Part shown: positions 25,233 to 34,346 of the stretch, in pieces
Numbering within the stretch: position 1 is the stretch's first letter
Layout: every line of letters begins with the position of its first letter
Source of the DNA: Bacillus sp. AFS006103
GTDB lineage: Bacteria; Bacillota; Bacilli; Bacillales; Cytobacillaceae
Assembly (NCBI GenBank): GCA_002559145.1
Contig: NTXX01000014.1
Coordinates: forward strand, 1-51,633
Length of the DNA: 51,633 nt
Reading direction: 5' to 3'
Notes under the pieces: model-generated
What the model was told of the DNA's origin: nothing
What the model saw: the letters and a program-made list of their open reading frames with translations, nothing else
Database searches by the model: none
Made by a program: the position numbers and the translations under genes

Positions 25233-25871
25233 TTGCTGGATTTCTCGATACTAACGAATAATATCGATTCATTTTTAGAAGGATTAAAAATAACGATTAT
25301 TTCCAGTTTAATAGCTTTATTATCGAGTTTTATTTTAGGAACACTTATCGCCGTTATGCGAATTGCCCCAGTTAAACTACTTAACGGGCTGGGTTCGGTA
25401 TACATTGAATTTATCAGAAATATACCTGTACTAGTTATCGTGTTTTTTACATATTTATCTGGGAACTTTGGTGGAATGACAGCAGGAACAATTGGTTTAA
25501 CTATCTATACAGCCGCTTTCATTGCCGAAGCCATACGTGCCGGTATTATGTCTGTTCCAAAAGGACAAATGGAAGCCGCCCGGTCGACAGGATTGAGTTA
25601 CGGCCAGGCAATGAGAATGGTTATTCTCCCTCAAGCTATAAAGATTGTCATCCCTCCCCTTGGCAACCAATTTATCAATTTAGTAAAAAATTCATCTTTA
25701 TTAGCAGTCGTCGCAGGCGGGGATTTAATGTATCAGGGAGATTTAATTTCGGCAAAAACATACATAACATTTGATACCTATGTGTTCGTGGCCTTATTTT
25801 ATTTAATTTTAACGATACCTTTAAGCCTTGGCGTAGGATTTTTAGAAAAACGCATGGCTAAAAGTAATTAA
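25233..25871 (+). CDS. glnM: Amino acid ABC transporter permease
   Basis: 212 residues, about five membrane helices, HisM-type permease. FIRNIPVLVIVFFTYL is the conserved N-terminal half motif and GQMEAARSTGLSYGQAMRMV is the EAA loop that contacts the ATPase. The TTG at 25233 has AGGAGGAG at good distance; the in-frame start at 25170 lies in the intergenic hairpin and is rejected. The second permease starts 12 bp later. Confidence 0.9.
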   Translation: MLDFSILTNNIDSFLEGLKITIISSLIALLSSFILGTLIAVMRIAPVKLLNGLGSVYIEFIRNIPVLVIVFFTYLSGNFGGMTAGTIGLTIYTAAFIAEAIRAGIMSVPKGQMEAARSTGLSYGQAMRMVILPQAIKIVIPPLGNQFINLVKNSSLLAVVAGGDLMYQGDLISAKTYITFDTYVFVALFYLILTIPLSLGVGFLEKRMAKSN

Positions 25872-25883
25872 GGAGGTGCATAG

Positions 25884-26546
25884 ATGGAGTTTCTAGCACC
25901 GTTCATTGAAGTATATACACTGGACAATCTTAAATTTTTACTAGAAGGATTTGGGGTAACCTTAAAGGTCGCTGCCATTTCAATTGTCCTTAGTTTTATT
26001 ATTGGCAGTCTCATAGGGACGCTCAGATATGCAAGAATTCCTGTTGTTTCGAAATTACTAGCCTTGATCGTTGAGACAATTCGTAACCTTCCTTTGTTGC
26101 TGATCATTTTTTTCACTTATTTTGCATTGCCCGAAATAGGGATTGAAATGGAAATAACATCAGCGGCAATCGCTGCCTTGACGGTTTTTGAATCTGCTAT
26201 GATATCAGAAATTATCCGAAGCGGTTTAAACTCGATCGAAAAAGGTCAGATGGAAGCAGGACGTGCGTCTGGACTAAACTACATCCAGACCTTACGTTAT
26301 ATCATCCTGCCCCAAGCGCTGAGAAGAATGGTTCCCCCTCTGGTGAGTCAATTTATTTCTTTGCTAAAAGATACATCTTTAGCTGTGGTTATCGCCTTAC
26401 CGGATTTATTGCACAATGGACAAATTATTTACGCGCAAAAGGGATCGTATGTGATTCCTGTCTTTGTTATGGTGGCGTCGATGTACTTTATCGTAAATTA
26501 TACTTTGTCGCTAGTGGCTCGACGGCTAGAATTAAAGCGGACCTAA
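25884..26546 (+). CDS. glnP: Amino acid ABC transporter permease
   Basis: 220 residues with the same fold as its neighbour. Motifs are ETIRNLPLLLIIFFTYFALP and the EAA loop KGQMEAGRASGLNYIQTLRY. It pairs with the preceding permease to form the membrane channel. AAGGAGGTG precedes the ATG. It is the last gene of the glnQHMP-like operon and is followed by a hairpin. Confidence 0.9.
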   Translation: MEFLAPFIEVYTLDNLKFLLEGFGVTLKVAAISIVLSFIIGSLIGTLRYARIPVVSKLLALIVETIRNLPLLLIIFFTYFALPEIGIEMEITSAAIAALTVFESAMISEIIRSGLNSIEKGQMEAGRASGLNYIQTLRYIILPQALRRMVPPLVSQFISLLKDTSLAVVIALPDLLHNGQIIYAQKGSYVIPVFVMVASMYFIVNYTLSLVARRLELKRT

Positions 26547-26548
26547 GA

Positions 26549-26577
26549 AACTCCGGCTCAGTATGTGGGCCGGAGTT
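26549..26577 (+). terminator. Hairpin after the glnQHMP-like operon
   Basis: AACTCCGGC (26549-26557) pairs with GCCGGAGTT (26569-26577). Only a short T/A-rich tail follows. Confidence 0.6.
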
Positions 26578-26589
26578 ATTGCAAATTAT

Positions 26590-26618
26590 TTGACAATACA
26601 ATTGGTGTTATTTATTAA
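26590..26618 (+). promoter_or_regulatory. Promoter of the FMN reductase gene
   Basis: TTGACA (26590-26595), 17 bp, TATTAA (26613-26618), about 70 bp upstream of the ATG. Confidence 0.5.
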
Positions 26619-26687
26619 TTAGAACAGGGCAACATCGAACTGCTATTGCTTTTGACAAAAATTTCAACAATACTTTGGAGGTTCATC

Positions 26688-27236
26688 ATGAAAATCGTCA
26701 CAATTGTAGGTAGTTTAAGAAAAGAATCGTTTAACATGCAGCTTGCTAAAACAATACAAGATCGTTACAAGGACAGAATGGATATTGAAATTGCCGACAT
26801 CCGTTCTCTGCCTCATTTTGATCAGGACGAGGAAAACAACCCACCACAATCTGTCAAGGATTTTAAGGCTGCAATCGCAAGTGCGGATGGGGTGCTCATC
26901 ATTACACCAGAGTTCAACTGGTCCATTCCTGGTGTTTTAAAGAACGCATTAGATTGGGCATCTAGGGTGGACAAGGTTTTTATTGGTAAACCAGTAATGG
27001 CTTTAGGGGCGACCCTTGGTTTGCTCGGAACCGTCCGTGCTCAAATGCATTTGCGAGAAATTCTAGCAGCACCTGGTATTCAGGCTAAGATTCTTCCACC
27101 AGGAGGAAACGAGGTACTGATTGGTTTGGCAAATCAGAAGTTTGATGAACAAACAGGGAAGTTGGTTGATGAAGGAACACTTAGTTTCTTAGATAGTAAA
27201 GTAGATGCGTTTATTGATTTTGTAAAGTCAGTCTGA
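26688..27236 (+). CDS. NAD(P)H-dependent FMN reductase
   Basis: 182 residues, flavodoxin-like. IVGSLRKESFNMQLAKTI is the FMN phosphate loop; ITPEFNWSIPGVLKNALDW and MALGATLGLLGTVRAQMHL are family-typical. Members reduce FMN, azo compounds, chromate or quinones. GGAGG sits before the ATG at 26688; the in-frame upstream start at 26646 has no ribosome binding site. It is a single gene between its promoter and terminator, unrelated by order to the gln operon. Confidence 0.9.
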   Translation: MKIVTIVGSLRKESFNMQLAKTIQDRYKDRMDIEIADIRSLPHFDQDEENNPPQSVKDFKAAIASADGVLIITPEFNWSIPGVLKNALDWASRVDKVFIGKPVMALGATLGLLGTVRAQMHLREILAAPGIQAKILPPGGNEVLIGLANQKFDEQTGKLVDEGTLSFLDSKVDAFIDFVKSV

Positions 27237-27258
27237 AATTAGACTGTATATCACTTAG

Positions 27259-27305
27259 AAAACGCCAAACCGTTGGATCATATCAATGGTTTGGCGTTTT
27301 TTTTA
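27259..27305. terminator. Bidirectional terminator
   Basis: AAAACGCCAAACC (27259-27271) pairs with GGTTTGGCGTTTT (27288-27300), followed by T-run; convergent genes on both sides. Confidence 0.88.
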
Positions 27306-28973
27306 ACGTGAAAGGATGGTTTGATGGTTATTATGGTTAGGCGGCACCATCGGATACACATTTTCTTCTTCCATAATATTAAACTCCATTAGAACGGGGC
27401 CGGTATGTTGAAATGCTTCCGAAACGATCTGTTTGGCTTCTTCCTCAGTCTGGGCACTAAATCCTGCAACACCATAGGCCTGAGCCACCTGGGCGAAATT
27501 TGGTGATCCCATTTTAACCTCCGAGTAACGGCGCTGATAAAACAGTTCTTGCCATTGACGCACCATGCCAAGGTAGCCATTATTCAAAATGGCGATTTTG
27601 AGCGGCAGTTGATACTTAACAGCTGTGATTAATTCTTGTAGATTCATTTGAAAGCTGCCATCACCAGAGACACAAATGACCGACCTTCCCGGACAAGCGG
27701 CGGCTGCTCCAATCGCTGCAGGCAGACCGTAGCCCATCGTCCCCAACCCTCCCGATGTAATCAGTGTCCGCGGCTGGGTAAAAGCATAATGATGAGCCGT
27801 CCATATTTGATGCTGGCCCACATCTGTAACCACAACGGTATCCTGAGTGGAATGGTCACTTAACAGCCGAATAACTGTTTGAGGGTTTAGCACACTGTTG
27901 GAGTGATCAAAACGAGGGACTGTCCTTTTCCATCCCACCACCTCAGTAGTCCAACTTTCTGTATTGGCAGTAATTTTTGGATAATCTAATTGATATTCCA
28001 AAGAAAGAAGAAATTCTTTTGCATCACTGACAATTGGCACATCAACAGAAATAATTTTATTAATTTCAGCGGGGTCGATATCGACATGAATCCTTTTCGA
28101 CGAGGGTGAAAAACCGCTGATTCTTCCTGTTACTCGGTCACTGAAACGAACCCCAATACTAACTAAAAGGTCACAATGATGGACCGCTTTATTCGCGGCA
28201 AAGGTTCCATGCATTCCGAGCATCCCTAGGTACAACGGATTTCTTGCTTCCATCGCACCAATCCCTAAAAGGGAACTGACAACCGGAATTCGAGATTGCT
28301 TGATTACTTTTCTTAAAGGATCCGCAGCTCCTGAAGCAATAATCCCGCCCCCAATGAAAATCACTGGCTTTCTTGCTGATTCAATTAAATCAATAGCCAT
28401 TTTCAGTGAATTTTCTTGGCACCGACTCTTACTAGCGATTCGTCCAAAACGATGATTCTGCGCTTCATTTATAGTTGTATTTGTTGTAAGTTCTAACAAA
28501 ACAGGTCCAGGTCTCCCATCAGCGGCAATCGATAGGGCCTGTTTAAGGCCCTCTTGGATGCATTCGATGGTATTTATTTTTAAGGTGTGCTTTGTTATTG
28601 CCGTGGTAAGTCCAGAAATGTCCAAGTCATGAAACGCTTCGTGATGGTTATGAAGCGAATTATTTTGTATTTGTCCTGCGATGATAACTACCGGCACCGA
28701 GTCACTATAAGCAGTTGCAATCCCGGTAATGCTATTCGTAATACCTGAAGCAGTGGTTAGCAAGACGACACCAGGTCTGCCCGTAGCACGCGCGAAACCA
28801 TCCGCAGCATGGACAGCAGCTTGCTCATGCTGGAGCCGGACATAACGGACCGTTGTATTTTCGTTTGAAAGCAAAAACTCATGGTCATCACAACCAAAGA
28901 AGCAGTTCACACCGAGAGAGCTTAACGTATCTATAAACATTTCAACATCTGAAAAACCTTTAATCAAAGTCAT
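27303..28973 (-). CDS. Acetolactate synthase-like TPP enzyme (no small subunit)
   Basis: 556 residues with the three-domain TPP fold. The catalytic Glu is in RLQHEQAAVHAADGFARATG; TTASGITNSITGIATAYSDS follows; the TPP/Mg motif GDGSFQMNLQELITA continues to NNGYLGMVRQWQELFY, which is strongly ALS-like. The N-terminal loop GCDDHEFLLSNEN departs from the FGYPGG form of biosynthetic enzymes. No regulatory subunit or ilv gene is near. It may be a catabolic or specialised 2-oxoacid ligase. It is divergent from the D-amino-acid-type operon. GTGAAGG precedes the ATG. Confidence 0.85.
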   Translation of the reverse strand: MTLIKGFSDVEMFIDTLSSLGVNCFFGCDDHEFLLSNENTTVRYVRLQHEQAAVHAADGFARATGRPGVVLLTTASGITNSITGIATAYSDSVPVVIIAGQIQNNSLHNHHEAFHDLDISGLTTAITKHTLKINTIECIQEGLKQALSIAADGRPGPVLLELTTNTTINEAQNHRFGRIASKSRCQENSLKMAIDLIESARKPVIFIGGGIIASGAADPLRKVIKQSRIPVVSSLLGIGAMEARNPLYLGMLGMHGTFAANKAVHHCDLLVSIGVRFSDRVTGRISGFSPSSKRIHVDIDPAEINKIISVDVPIVSDAKEFLLSLEYQLDYPKITANTESWTTEVVGWKRTVPRFDHSNSVLNPQTVIRLLSDHSTQDTVVVTDVGQHQIWTAHHYAFTQPRTLITSGGLGTMGYGLPAAIGAAAACPGRSVICVSGDGSFQMNLQELITAVKYQLPLKIAILNNGYLGMVRQWQELFYQRRYSEVKMGSPNFAQVAQAYGVAGFSAQTEEEAKQIVSEAFQHTGPVLMEFNIMEEENVYPMVPPNHNNHQTILSR

Positions 28974-29137
28974 GCCTTCACCTAATTTCTATTTTTAAAG
29001 AATATTCTAAATTATTCAGATGGAAATGTATGTGAAATAAATCATGTTTCCGTTAATTTTTATATGTTTTCAATATCACAGTAATAAAAACAGTAAATTT
29101 TTAATAAAAAAGATTTCTAAATATTCAACAAATAATG

Positions 29138-29198
29138 TATAATAAAAAACAATAAAGAAGTTCCTGCAACAAAATTATTTTTTGAAGGATTTCCTGCA
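29138..29198 (+). promoter_or_regulatory. Promoter -10 and TTCCTGCA direct repeats before the RpiR-type gene
   Basis: TATAAT at 29138-29143 with a weak TTCTAA 17 bp upstream. TTCCTGCA occurs at 29161-29168 and 29191-29198, exactly 30 bp (about three helix turns) apart, between the start point and the ribosome binding site: a candidate operator for the regulator encoded next. Confidence 0.5.
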
Positions 29199-29214
29199 CA
29201 ATTAGGAGGAACAT

Positions 29215-30066
29215 ATGAAAAGCTTTGAAACGATTATTAAGGATAAATATGAAACTTTGTCCCCAGGGCAAAAAAAAGTGGCCAAATATCTAATAGAAAA
29301 ACTAGATGAATCTGCGTTTACCACTGCTACGATGATTGGACGAAAGGTGGAAGTTAGTGAAACTACTGTCATCCGTCTTTCATATGCGTTGGGATTTAAT
29401 GGGTTTAGCGAAATGCAGCATTACATTCAACAGCAAATCGTAAAAAAAAGTTTACATCCCTTTAACTCTGATCCGAAAACCGTAAGTCGATTAGAAGAAC
29501 ACAGCTCACTATTCACAGAACTCTTGGAAAAGGAAATTCTATCTCAGCGGCAAACCAATCATCAACTTAATGAAACTGAACTGTGGAAGGTTGTTGATGT
29601 ATTAATCAAAGCAGATCGAATCTTCATTTTGGGTATGGGTGCATCCTATGCACCAGCACACTGGTTTTCTTTTCAACTTCATACGCTTCGGGAACATGTT
29701 ACACTTTGCCCCTCAACAGGAGAAATCTATGAACGTTTAGCTGATTTGAGTGATCAATCTGTGCTATTTGTTATCTCGTTTCCTCGTTATTCGAAAGAAA
29801 CCCTGCATATTGCAGAGTGTGCAAAAAAACAAGGGGTACCATTGGTTTGCGTTACCGATCGTTTATTATCTCCGCTTGGTCGAATGGCCGATTATACACT
29901 GACAACCGAAGAAGATTCTGAATCAGCTGCCCATTCTATCACCCCTGCAATCATTTTGTTGGATTATATTATTGCTGGGATGAATGTGAAAGATTCAGTG
30001 CAAATTCAAATCAGACAACAAAAATTAGAAGAACTATATTCGAACTACGGCGTTTTTGTTGAATGA
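29215..30066 (+). CDS. MurR/RpiR family transcriptional regulator
   Basis: 283 residues. The N-terminal HTH_6 domain (residues 1-77) has LSPGQKKVAKYLIEKLDESA and VSETTVIRLSYALGFNGFSE. The C-terminal SIS domain (about 125-255) has DRIFILGMGASYAPAHWFSF and VLFVISFPRYSKETL. SIS domains bind phosphosugars or amino sugars, though some RpiR-type regulators respond to other ligands. It is the first gene of the amino-acid operon and likely controls it and perhaps the divergent ALS-like gene. AGGAGG precedes the ATG. Confidence 0.9.
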   Translation: MKSFETIIKDKYETLSPGQKKVAKYLIEKLDESAFTTATMIGRKVEVSETTVIRLSYALGFNGFSEMQHYIQQQIVKKSLHPFNSDPKTVSRLEEHSSLFTELLEKEILSQRQTNHQLNETELWKVVDVLIKADRIFILGMGASYAPAHWFSFQLHTLREHVTLCPSTGEIYERLADLSDQSVLFVISFPRYSKETLHIAECAKKQGVPLVCVTDRLLSPLGRMADYTLTTEEDSESAAHSITPAIILLDYIIAGMNVKDSVQIQIRQQKLEELYSNYGVFVE

Positions 30067-30090
30067 ACAAATTAGGAAGGGAGTTCCACT

Positions 30091-31227
30091 ATGAGCCAGC
30101 TTATCGATTTTATAAACGAAAGGGAACAAGTGATACGAAAGACCTATACCGACCTGCACCAATTGGCCGAACCTAGCTGGCAGGAACAGAAGACCTCACA
30201 ATATATACAGAAAGCATTAACAGAAGCGGGGATAAACTTTAAAACCTACGAAGGACATTATGGGATTGTTGCTGATATTCCAGGAGAAGGCCATGAAATT
30301 GTCGCCTTACGTGCTGATATGGATGCCATATTACAAGAAGTGAAAGGAACCATACAGCCCAATCATTCCTGTGGACACGATGCTCACAGCACGATTGCTT
30401 TACATACAGCCTTGGCAATTGCTGCAAATAAACCTGCACAAAACAAGCCATTCCGTTTTATTTTTCAACCAGCAGAGGAAAAGGGGGAGGGGGCACTGCG
30501 AATGATGCAAGAAGGAGCGCTAGACGGCGTCGATTACTTATTCGGTGTCCACCTTCGTCCGTGGATGGAAGTTCCGATGGGGAAAGTAGCTCCAGCCATC
30601 ATTCATAGTTCGTGTGCTACCATTTATGGAGTTATTAAAGGGAAGCAAGCACATGCTTCAAGACCCCAAGATGGCAATAATCCAATCGAAGCTGCGTCCT
30701 ATTTAATCCAAGCCCTGCAAAACATTCGCTTGAAAAATCCAAATTCTTTTTCGATTAAAATGACAGGCTTACAGGCTGGCGGAGATTCCTCGAATGTCAT
30801 TCCAGAAACTGCAAATTTTATTTTGGACTTACGGGCTAAAACAAATGAAGCAATGGATGAGCTCCAGTCCAGAGCAATGGATTTACTAGAGAAGGTAGGT
30901 GCCTTGACTGGGACACGTATTAACGGAACCGTAAAAGAATTTGTTCCGGCTGCAAGATTAAATCGGGAAGCTATTAATCTAGCGAAGAGAACCGCGGTCA
31001 CAGTTCTTGGAGAAGAAAATGTAGTCGACAACTGTATTTCACAAGGGGGCGAAGATTTTCATTTCTATACCCTGCAAAATCCTGATGTAAAGGCGACCAT
31101 GATTGGTTTAGGCTGTGACTTGCGTCCTGGACTTCACGACCCGGATATGCAATTTAATCAAGAGGCGCTTTTATATGGAACGAAATTATTAGCCTATCTA
31201 CTCCTAGAGGCCGCTTCAAAAAAATAA
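30091..31227 (+). CDS. M20-family amidohydrolase (probable N-acyl-L-amino acid hydrolase)
   Basis: 378 residues, M20D peptidase/aminoacylase fold. VALRADMDAIL, the metal site HSCGHDAHSTIALH, FQPAEEKGEGALRM and the late SQGGEDFHFY are all present. The family removes acyl groups from amino acids. With the GNAT and racemase genes of the same operon, the best reading is an N-succinyl-L-amino acid desuccinylase; this is inference from the Geobacillus pathway. GGAAGGGAG precedes the ATG, 24 bp after the regulator. Confidence 0.88.
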   Translation: MSQLIDFINEREQVIRKTYTDLHQLAEPSWQEQKTSQYIQKALTEAGINFKTYEGHYGIVADIPGEGHEIVALRADMDAILQEVKGTIQPNHSCGHDAHSTIALHTALAIAANKPAQNKPFRFIFQPAEEKGEGALRMMQEGALDGVDYLFGVHLRPWMEVPMGKVAPAIIHSSCATIYGVIKGKQAHASRPQDGNNPIEAASYLIQALQNIRLKNPNSFSIKMTGLQAGGDSSNVIPETANFILDLRAKTNEAMDELQSRAMDLLEKVGALTGTRINGTVKEFVPAARLNREAINLAKRTAVTVLGEENVVDNCISQGGEDFHFYTLQNPDVKATMIGLGCDLRPGLHDPDMQFNQEALLYGTKLLAYLLLEAASKK

Positions 31228-31246
31228 AAAATAAGGGGGATTCTTT

Positions 31247-32035
31247 ATGAAAAAATTTATCGTGGGATTGTTTATTACTAGTCTAGTCTTGGTCATGTCA
31301 GCGTGTGGTGGGAGTAAAGAAACGAGTGGTTCATCAAACGGTGATACGCTTCAATCCATCAAAGATAAGGGTGAAATGAAGATTGCTTTAGAAGGGGCTT
31401 ATCCTCCATACAACTTCATTAACAAAAGCAATGAGTTAGAAGGTTTTGATGCAGATATTGCCCAAGAAGTGGCCAAAAGACTCGGTGTTAAAGCGGTTTT
31501 AGTAGCTAACCCATGGGATAGTATGATCCCTGCATTAACCGGTAAAAAGTTTGATATCATCATTTCCGATATGGCGATTACAGAGGAAAGGAAGAAGAAA
31601 GTATCATTTAGCGAGCCTTATTTTACGACAGGTAATCAGTTGTTTGTTCCAAAAGAATCTTCCATTAAAGAACCAAAAGACATGAAGGGGAAAAAAATTG
31701 GTGTGACGATTTCAACGACTGCTGCCGAAGCAGTTACCAAGGCTGGGGCCGATGTAAAACTTTATAAAAATGATTTTCTTGCCTTTGAGGACTTAGTAAA
31801 TGGCCGTTTAGACGGTGTATCCACAGACCAAGGTGTTGGAGCCAAAATTATTCTTGACCAGAATTACAGTTTAGTAGCTGTAGACGGATTGTTGAACACA
31901 GAATTAGCAGGTATGACGATTCGAAAAGAAGATAAGGATTTCCGCAAAGAAATCAATAAGATAATTGTCGAAATGCAAAAAGACGGTAAATATGAAGAAA
32001 TTAGTAAAAAATGGTTTGGAAAAGACATCCGATAA
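31247..32035 (+). CDS. Amino acid ABC transporter substrate-binding lipoprotein
   Basis: 262 residues. The signal peptide has lipobox VMSACGGS (Cys near residue 20). The mature domain is a family 3 binding protein: IALEGAYPPYNFINKSNELE, GFDADIAQEVAKRLG, and IISDMAITEERKKKVSFSEP. It would deliver an amino acid (possibly a D-form or N-acylated one) to the permease that follows. AAGGGGGA precedes the ATG. 19 bp separate it from the hydrolase gene. Confidence 0.9.
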   Translation: MKKFIVGLFITSLVLVMSACGGSKETSGSSNGDTLQSIKDKGEMKIALEGAYPPYNFINKSNELEGFDADIAQEVAKRLGVKAVLVANPWDSMIPALTGKKFDIIISDMAITEERKKKVSFSEPYFTTGNQLFVPKESSIKEPKDMKGKKIGVTISTTAAEAVTKAGADVKLYKNDFLAFEDLVNGRLDGVSTDQGVGAKIILDQNYSLVAVDGLLNTELAGMTIRKEDKDFRKEINKIIVEMQKDGKYEEISKKWFGKDIR

Positions 32036-32047
32036 GGAGCTAAAAAT

Positions 32048-32704
32048 ATGTTAGACTTTTCTCTCGTAACTGAATACATTCCATTTTTACTCAAGGCATC
32101 AATAATGACCCTTGAAATTTCGATTCTTTCCTTGGTACTAGGGTTAATTATGGGAATAATCATTGTGATTATGAAAATTTCAAAGTTTAAGATTTTGTCA
32201 TTGTTTGCAGACTTTTATATTTGGGTCCTTAGAGGGACCCCCCTTTTGGTCCAATTATTCCTTGTCTACTTTGGACTGCCGCAAATCGGAATTGAATTAG
32301 ATCCCTTTACTGCCTCTGTGCTTGCGCTAGGGATAAATGCCGGAGCCTATATTGCTGAAATATTAAGAGGAGGGATTTTGTCAATCCCGAAAGGCCAGAT
32401 GGAAGCAGCACAGTCACTTGGATTGAGCTATCCAACCATCATGCGAAGAATTATTCTCCCGCAGGCCTTAAGAGTAAGCATCCCTGCGATTGGCAATGAG
32501 TCTATTACACTCTTAAAAGATTCATCACTCGCTTCGCTAGTTACCGTTTCAGAATTGATGATGACTTCACAAAGATTTGCTTCGACGAACTATGCATTTA
32601 TCGAATTCTATATTACTGCTGCCATTCTTTACTTAGTAATGACAACAATTTTTTCATTTTTCTTAAAAAAGATAGAATTTAAGTTGTCGATTAGCGAACG
32701 TTAG
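32048..32704 (+). CDS. Amino acid ABC transporter permease
   Basis: 218 residues, five helices. [20 protein letters not shown] is the conserved family motif; [20 protein letters not shown] is the EAA loop. Only one permease gene is present, so it likely forms a homodimer. AAGGAGC precedes the ATG. It is 12 bp after the binding protein and 17 bp before the ATPase. Confidence 0.92.
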   Translation: MLDFSLVTEYIPFLLKASIMTLEISILSLVLGLIMGIIIVIMKISKFKILSLFADFYIWVLRGTPLLVQLFLVYFGLPQIGIELDPFTASVLALGINAGAYIAEILRGGILSIPKGQMEAAQSLGLSYPTIMRRIILPQALRVSIPAIGNESITLLKDSSLASLVTVSELMMTSQRFASTNYAFIEFYITAAILYLVMTTIFSFFLKKIEFKLSISER

Positions 32705-32721
32705 TCAAGGGAGGACCTACC

Positions 32722-33477
32722 GTGTCAAACAAAGTGAAAGATCATCTTCACCCTATTATTGAGATTGAAAATGTTCATAAAAGCTTTAACCAGCTGGAAG
32801 TTTTAAAAGGTATTAATTTACAGGTGTATCCTGGCGAGGTAGTTGCCCTAATTGGTTCAAGTGGTTCGGGGAAAAGTACTCTCCTTCGCTGTCTGAATGG
32901 ACTCGAAACCCTTTCATCTGGCCGAATCTCCATTGATGGAACGGAATTAAACTATTCGCCAAGGAGTATTCAACAAATTAGGCGGGAAGTGGGGATGGTA
33001 TTTCAACAGTTTAACTTATTCCCGCATTTTACCGTTTTACAAAACATTATCGAAGCACCGATGCAAGCATTAAGGAAATCGAAAGCAGAAGCTGTCGAAA
33101 AGGCAATAGTTCTACTCGAAAGGGTGGGCCTTAAAGATAAAAAGGATGTATACCCACGGAAACTTTCCGGAGGTCAACAACAGCGTGTCGCGATTGCTCG
33201 GGCAATGGCAATGAATCCAAAAATTATGCTGTTTGATGAACCGACTTCCGCCTTAGACCCAGAACTGGTAAGTGAAGTTCTCAACGTTATGAAGGGATTG
33301 GCAGAAGAGGGAATGACGATGCTGATTGTGACTCACGAGATGAAGTTTGCAAGAGAGGTGGCCGATCGTGTCATTTATATGTGTGACGGCATCATCGAAG
33401 AACAGGGAGCTCCAGCCCAACTGTTTAGCAATCCTACTAGTAATCGTTTAAAAAGTTTTCTTAAAAATGTTATCTAA
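32722..33477 (+). CDS. Amino acid ABC transporter ATPase
   Basis: 251 residues. Walker A is [13 protein letters not shown], the Q-loop [13 protein letters not shown], the signature [19 protein letters not shown], Walker [15 protein letters not shown], and the H-loop IVTHEMKFA. The start is GTG with GGGAGG upstream. It completes the transporter of this operon and runs directly into the GNAT gene. Confidence 0.93.
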   Translation: MSNKVKDHLHPIIEIENVHKSFNQLEVLKGINLQVYPGEVVALIGSSGSGKSTLLRCLNGLETLSSGRISIDGTELNYSPRSIQQIRREVGMVFQQFNLFPHFTVLQNIIEAPMQALRKSKAEAVEKAIVLLERVGLKDKKDVYPRKLSGGQQQRVAIARAMAMNPKIMLFDEPTSALDPELVSEVLNVMKGLAEEGMTMLIVTHEMKFAREVADRVIYMCDGIIEEQGAPAQLFSNPTSNRLKSFLKNVI

Positions 33478-33505
33478 TCAAGTGGCAGGAGGATCGTTAC
33501 TCAAA

Positions 33506-34345
33506 ATGAATTTTCAAGAATCGATTACAATACGCATGTTATATTCAGCAGAGGAATTGACTGCTGTGAAAGACTTAGAAAGTTTGATTTGGGCCGATGA
33601 GGATCCGGTCCCCGTGAATCATAGCATTGCCGTGGTTAAAAATGGCGGGATGGTAATTGGCGCTTTTTCTGGGGCGCGTTTAATTGGATTTCAATATAGC
33701 TTTCCAGGATTTGATGGGACAAATGTGTACCTATGTTCACACAGTATGGGAATCGACCCAGATTTTCGAAAAATGGGGATTGGAGAAAAATTAAAATTAG
33801 CGCAGCGAGAAGAAGCGCTAAAAATGGGCTATCGACGAATCGAGTGGACGTATGATCCACTGGAAACTGTCAATGGATATCTAAATTTAAGTAAGTTAGG
33901 CGGAGTTTGTACGAAGTATATTGAGAACTGCTACGGCGAAATGCCTGATATTCTTAATGCTGGTTTGCCATCTGATCGATTTTTAGTGGAATGGAATATT
34001 GCTGAAGAAACGTCCCAGTTGAGGTCAGAATCTATGGTTATCCATGAAATTCCGCTTTTGATTGATGTCGAGGAGGATGTTGAGGGCTTGCCGGTGGCGA
34101 AGAATGTTTATCTTAATTACGAGGAGAAGGCAAATTTCCTCTATGTTCCTGTTCCTAATCAATTCCAGATGATTAAATCAAAAAATTTGGAGGTCGCATT
34201 AGAATGGAGACTGAAAACACGTGAAGTTTTTACCCATTATTTAAGCAAAGGGTGGGCGGTTACGTCAGTAAAGAAGAGTGACCATCCTACTCTTCATCAT
34301 TATGTATTAACAAGAAACTTTCATAACGGAGTGAAGGAGAATTAG
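33506..34345 (+). CDS. GNAT transferase, probable succinyl-CoA:D-amino acid N-succinyltransferase
   Basis: About 279 residues. A GNAT core lies in the first half: [40 protein letters not shown] (the acyl-CoA loop) and the region [18 protein letters not shown]. The size and pattern match the COG3375-like transferase linked to N-succinylamino acid racemase in Geobacillus. The reaction is inferred from that context. The ATG at 33506 has GGAGG twelve bases upstream; an in-frame ATG at 33467 overlaps the ATPase end and lacks a ribosome binding site. It is 1 bp from the racemase gene. Confidence 0.8.
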   Translation: MNFQESITIRMLYSAEELTAVKDLESLIWADEDPVPVNHSIAVVKNGGMVIGAFSGARLIGFQYSFPGFDGTNVYLCSHSMGIDPDFRKMGIGEKLKLAQREEALKMGYRRIEWTYDPLETVNGYLNLSKLGGVCTKYIENCYGEMPDILNAGLPSDRFLVEWNIAEETSQLRSESMVIHEIPLLIDVEEDVEGLPVAKNVYLNYEEKANFLYVPVPNQFQMIKSKNLEVALEWRLKTREVFTHYLSKGWAVTSVKKSDHPTLHHYVLTRNFHNGVKEN

Positions 34346-34346
34346 C

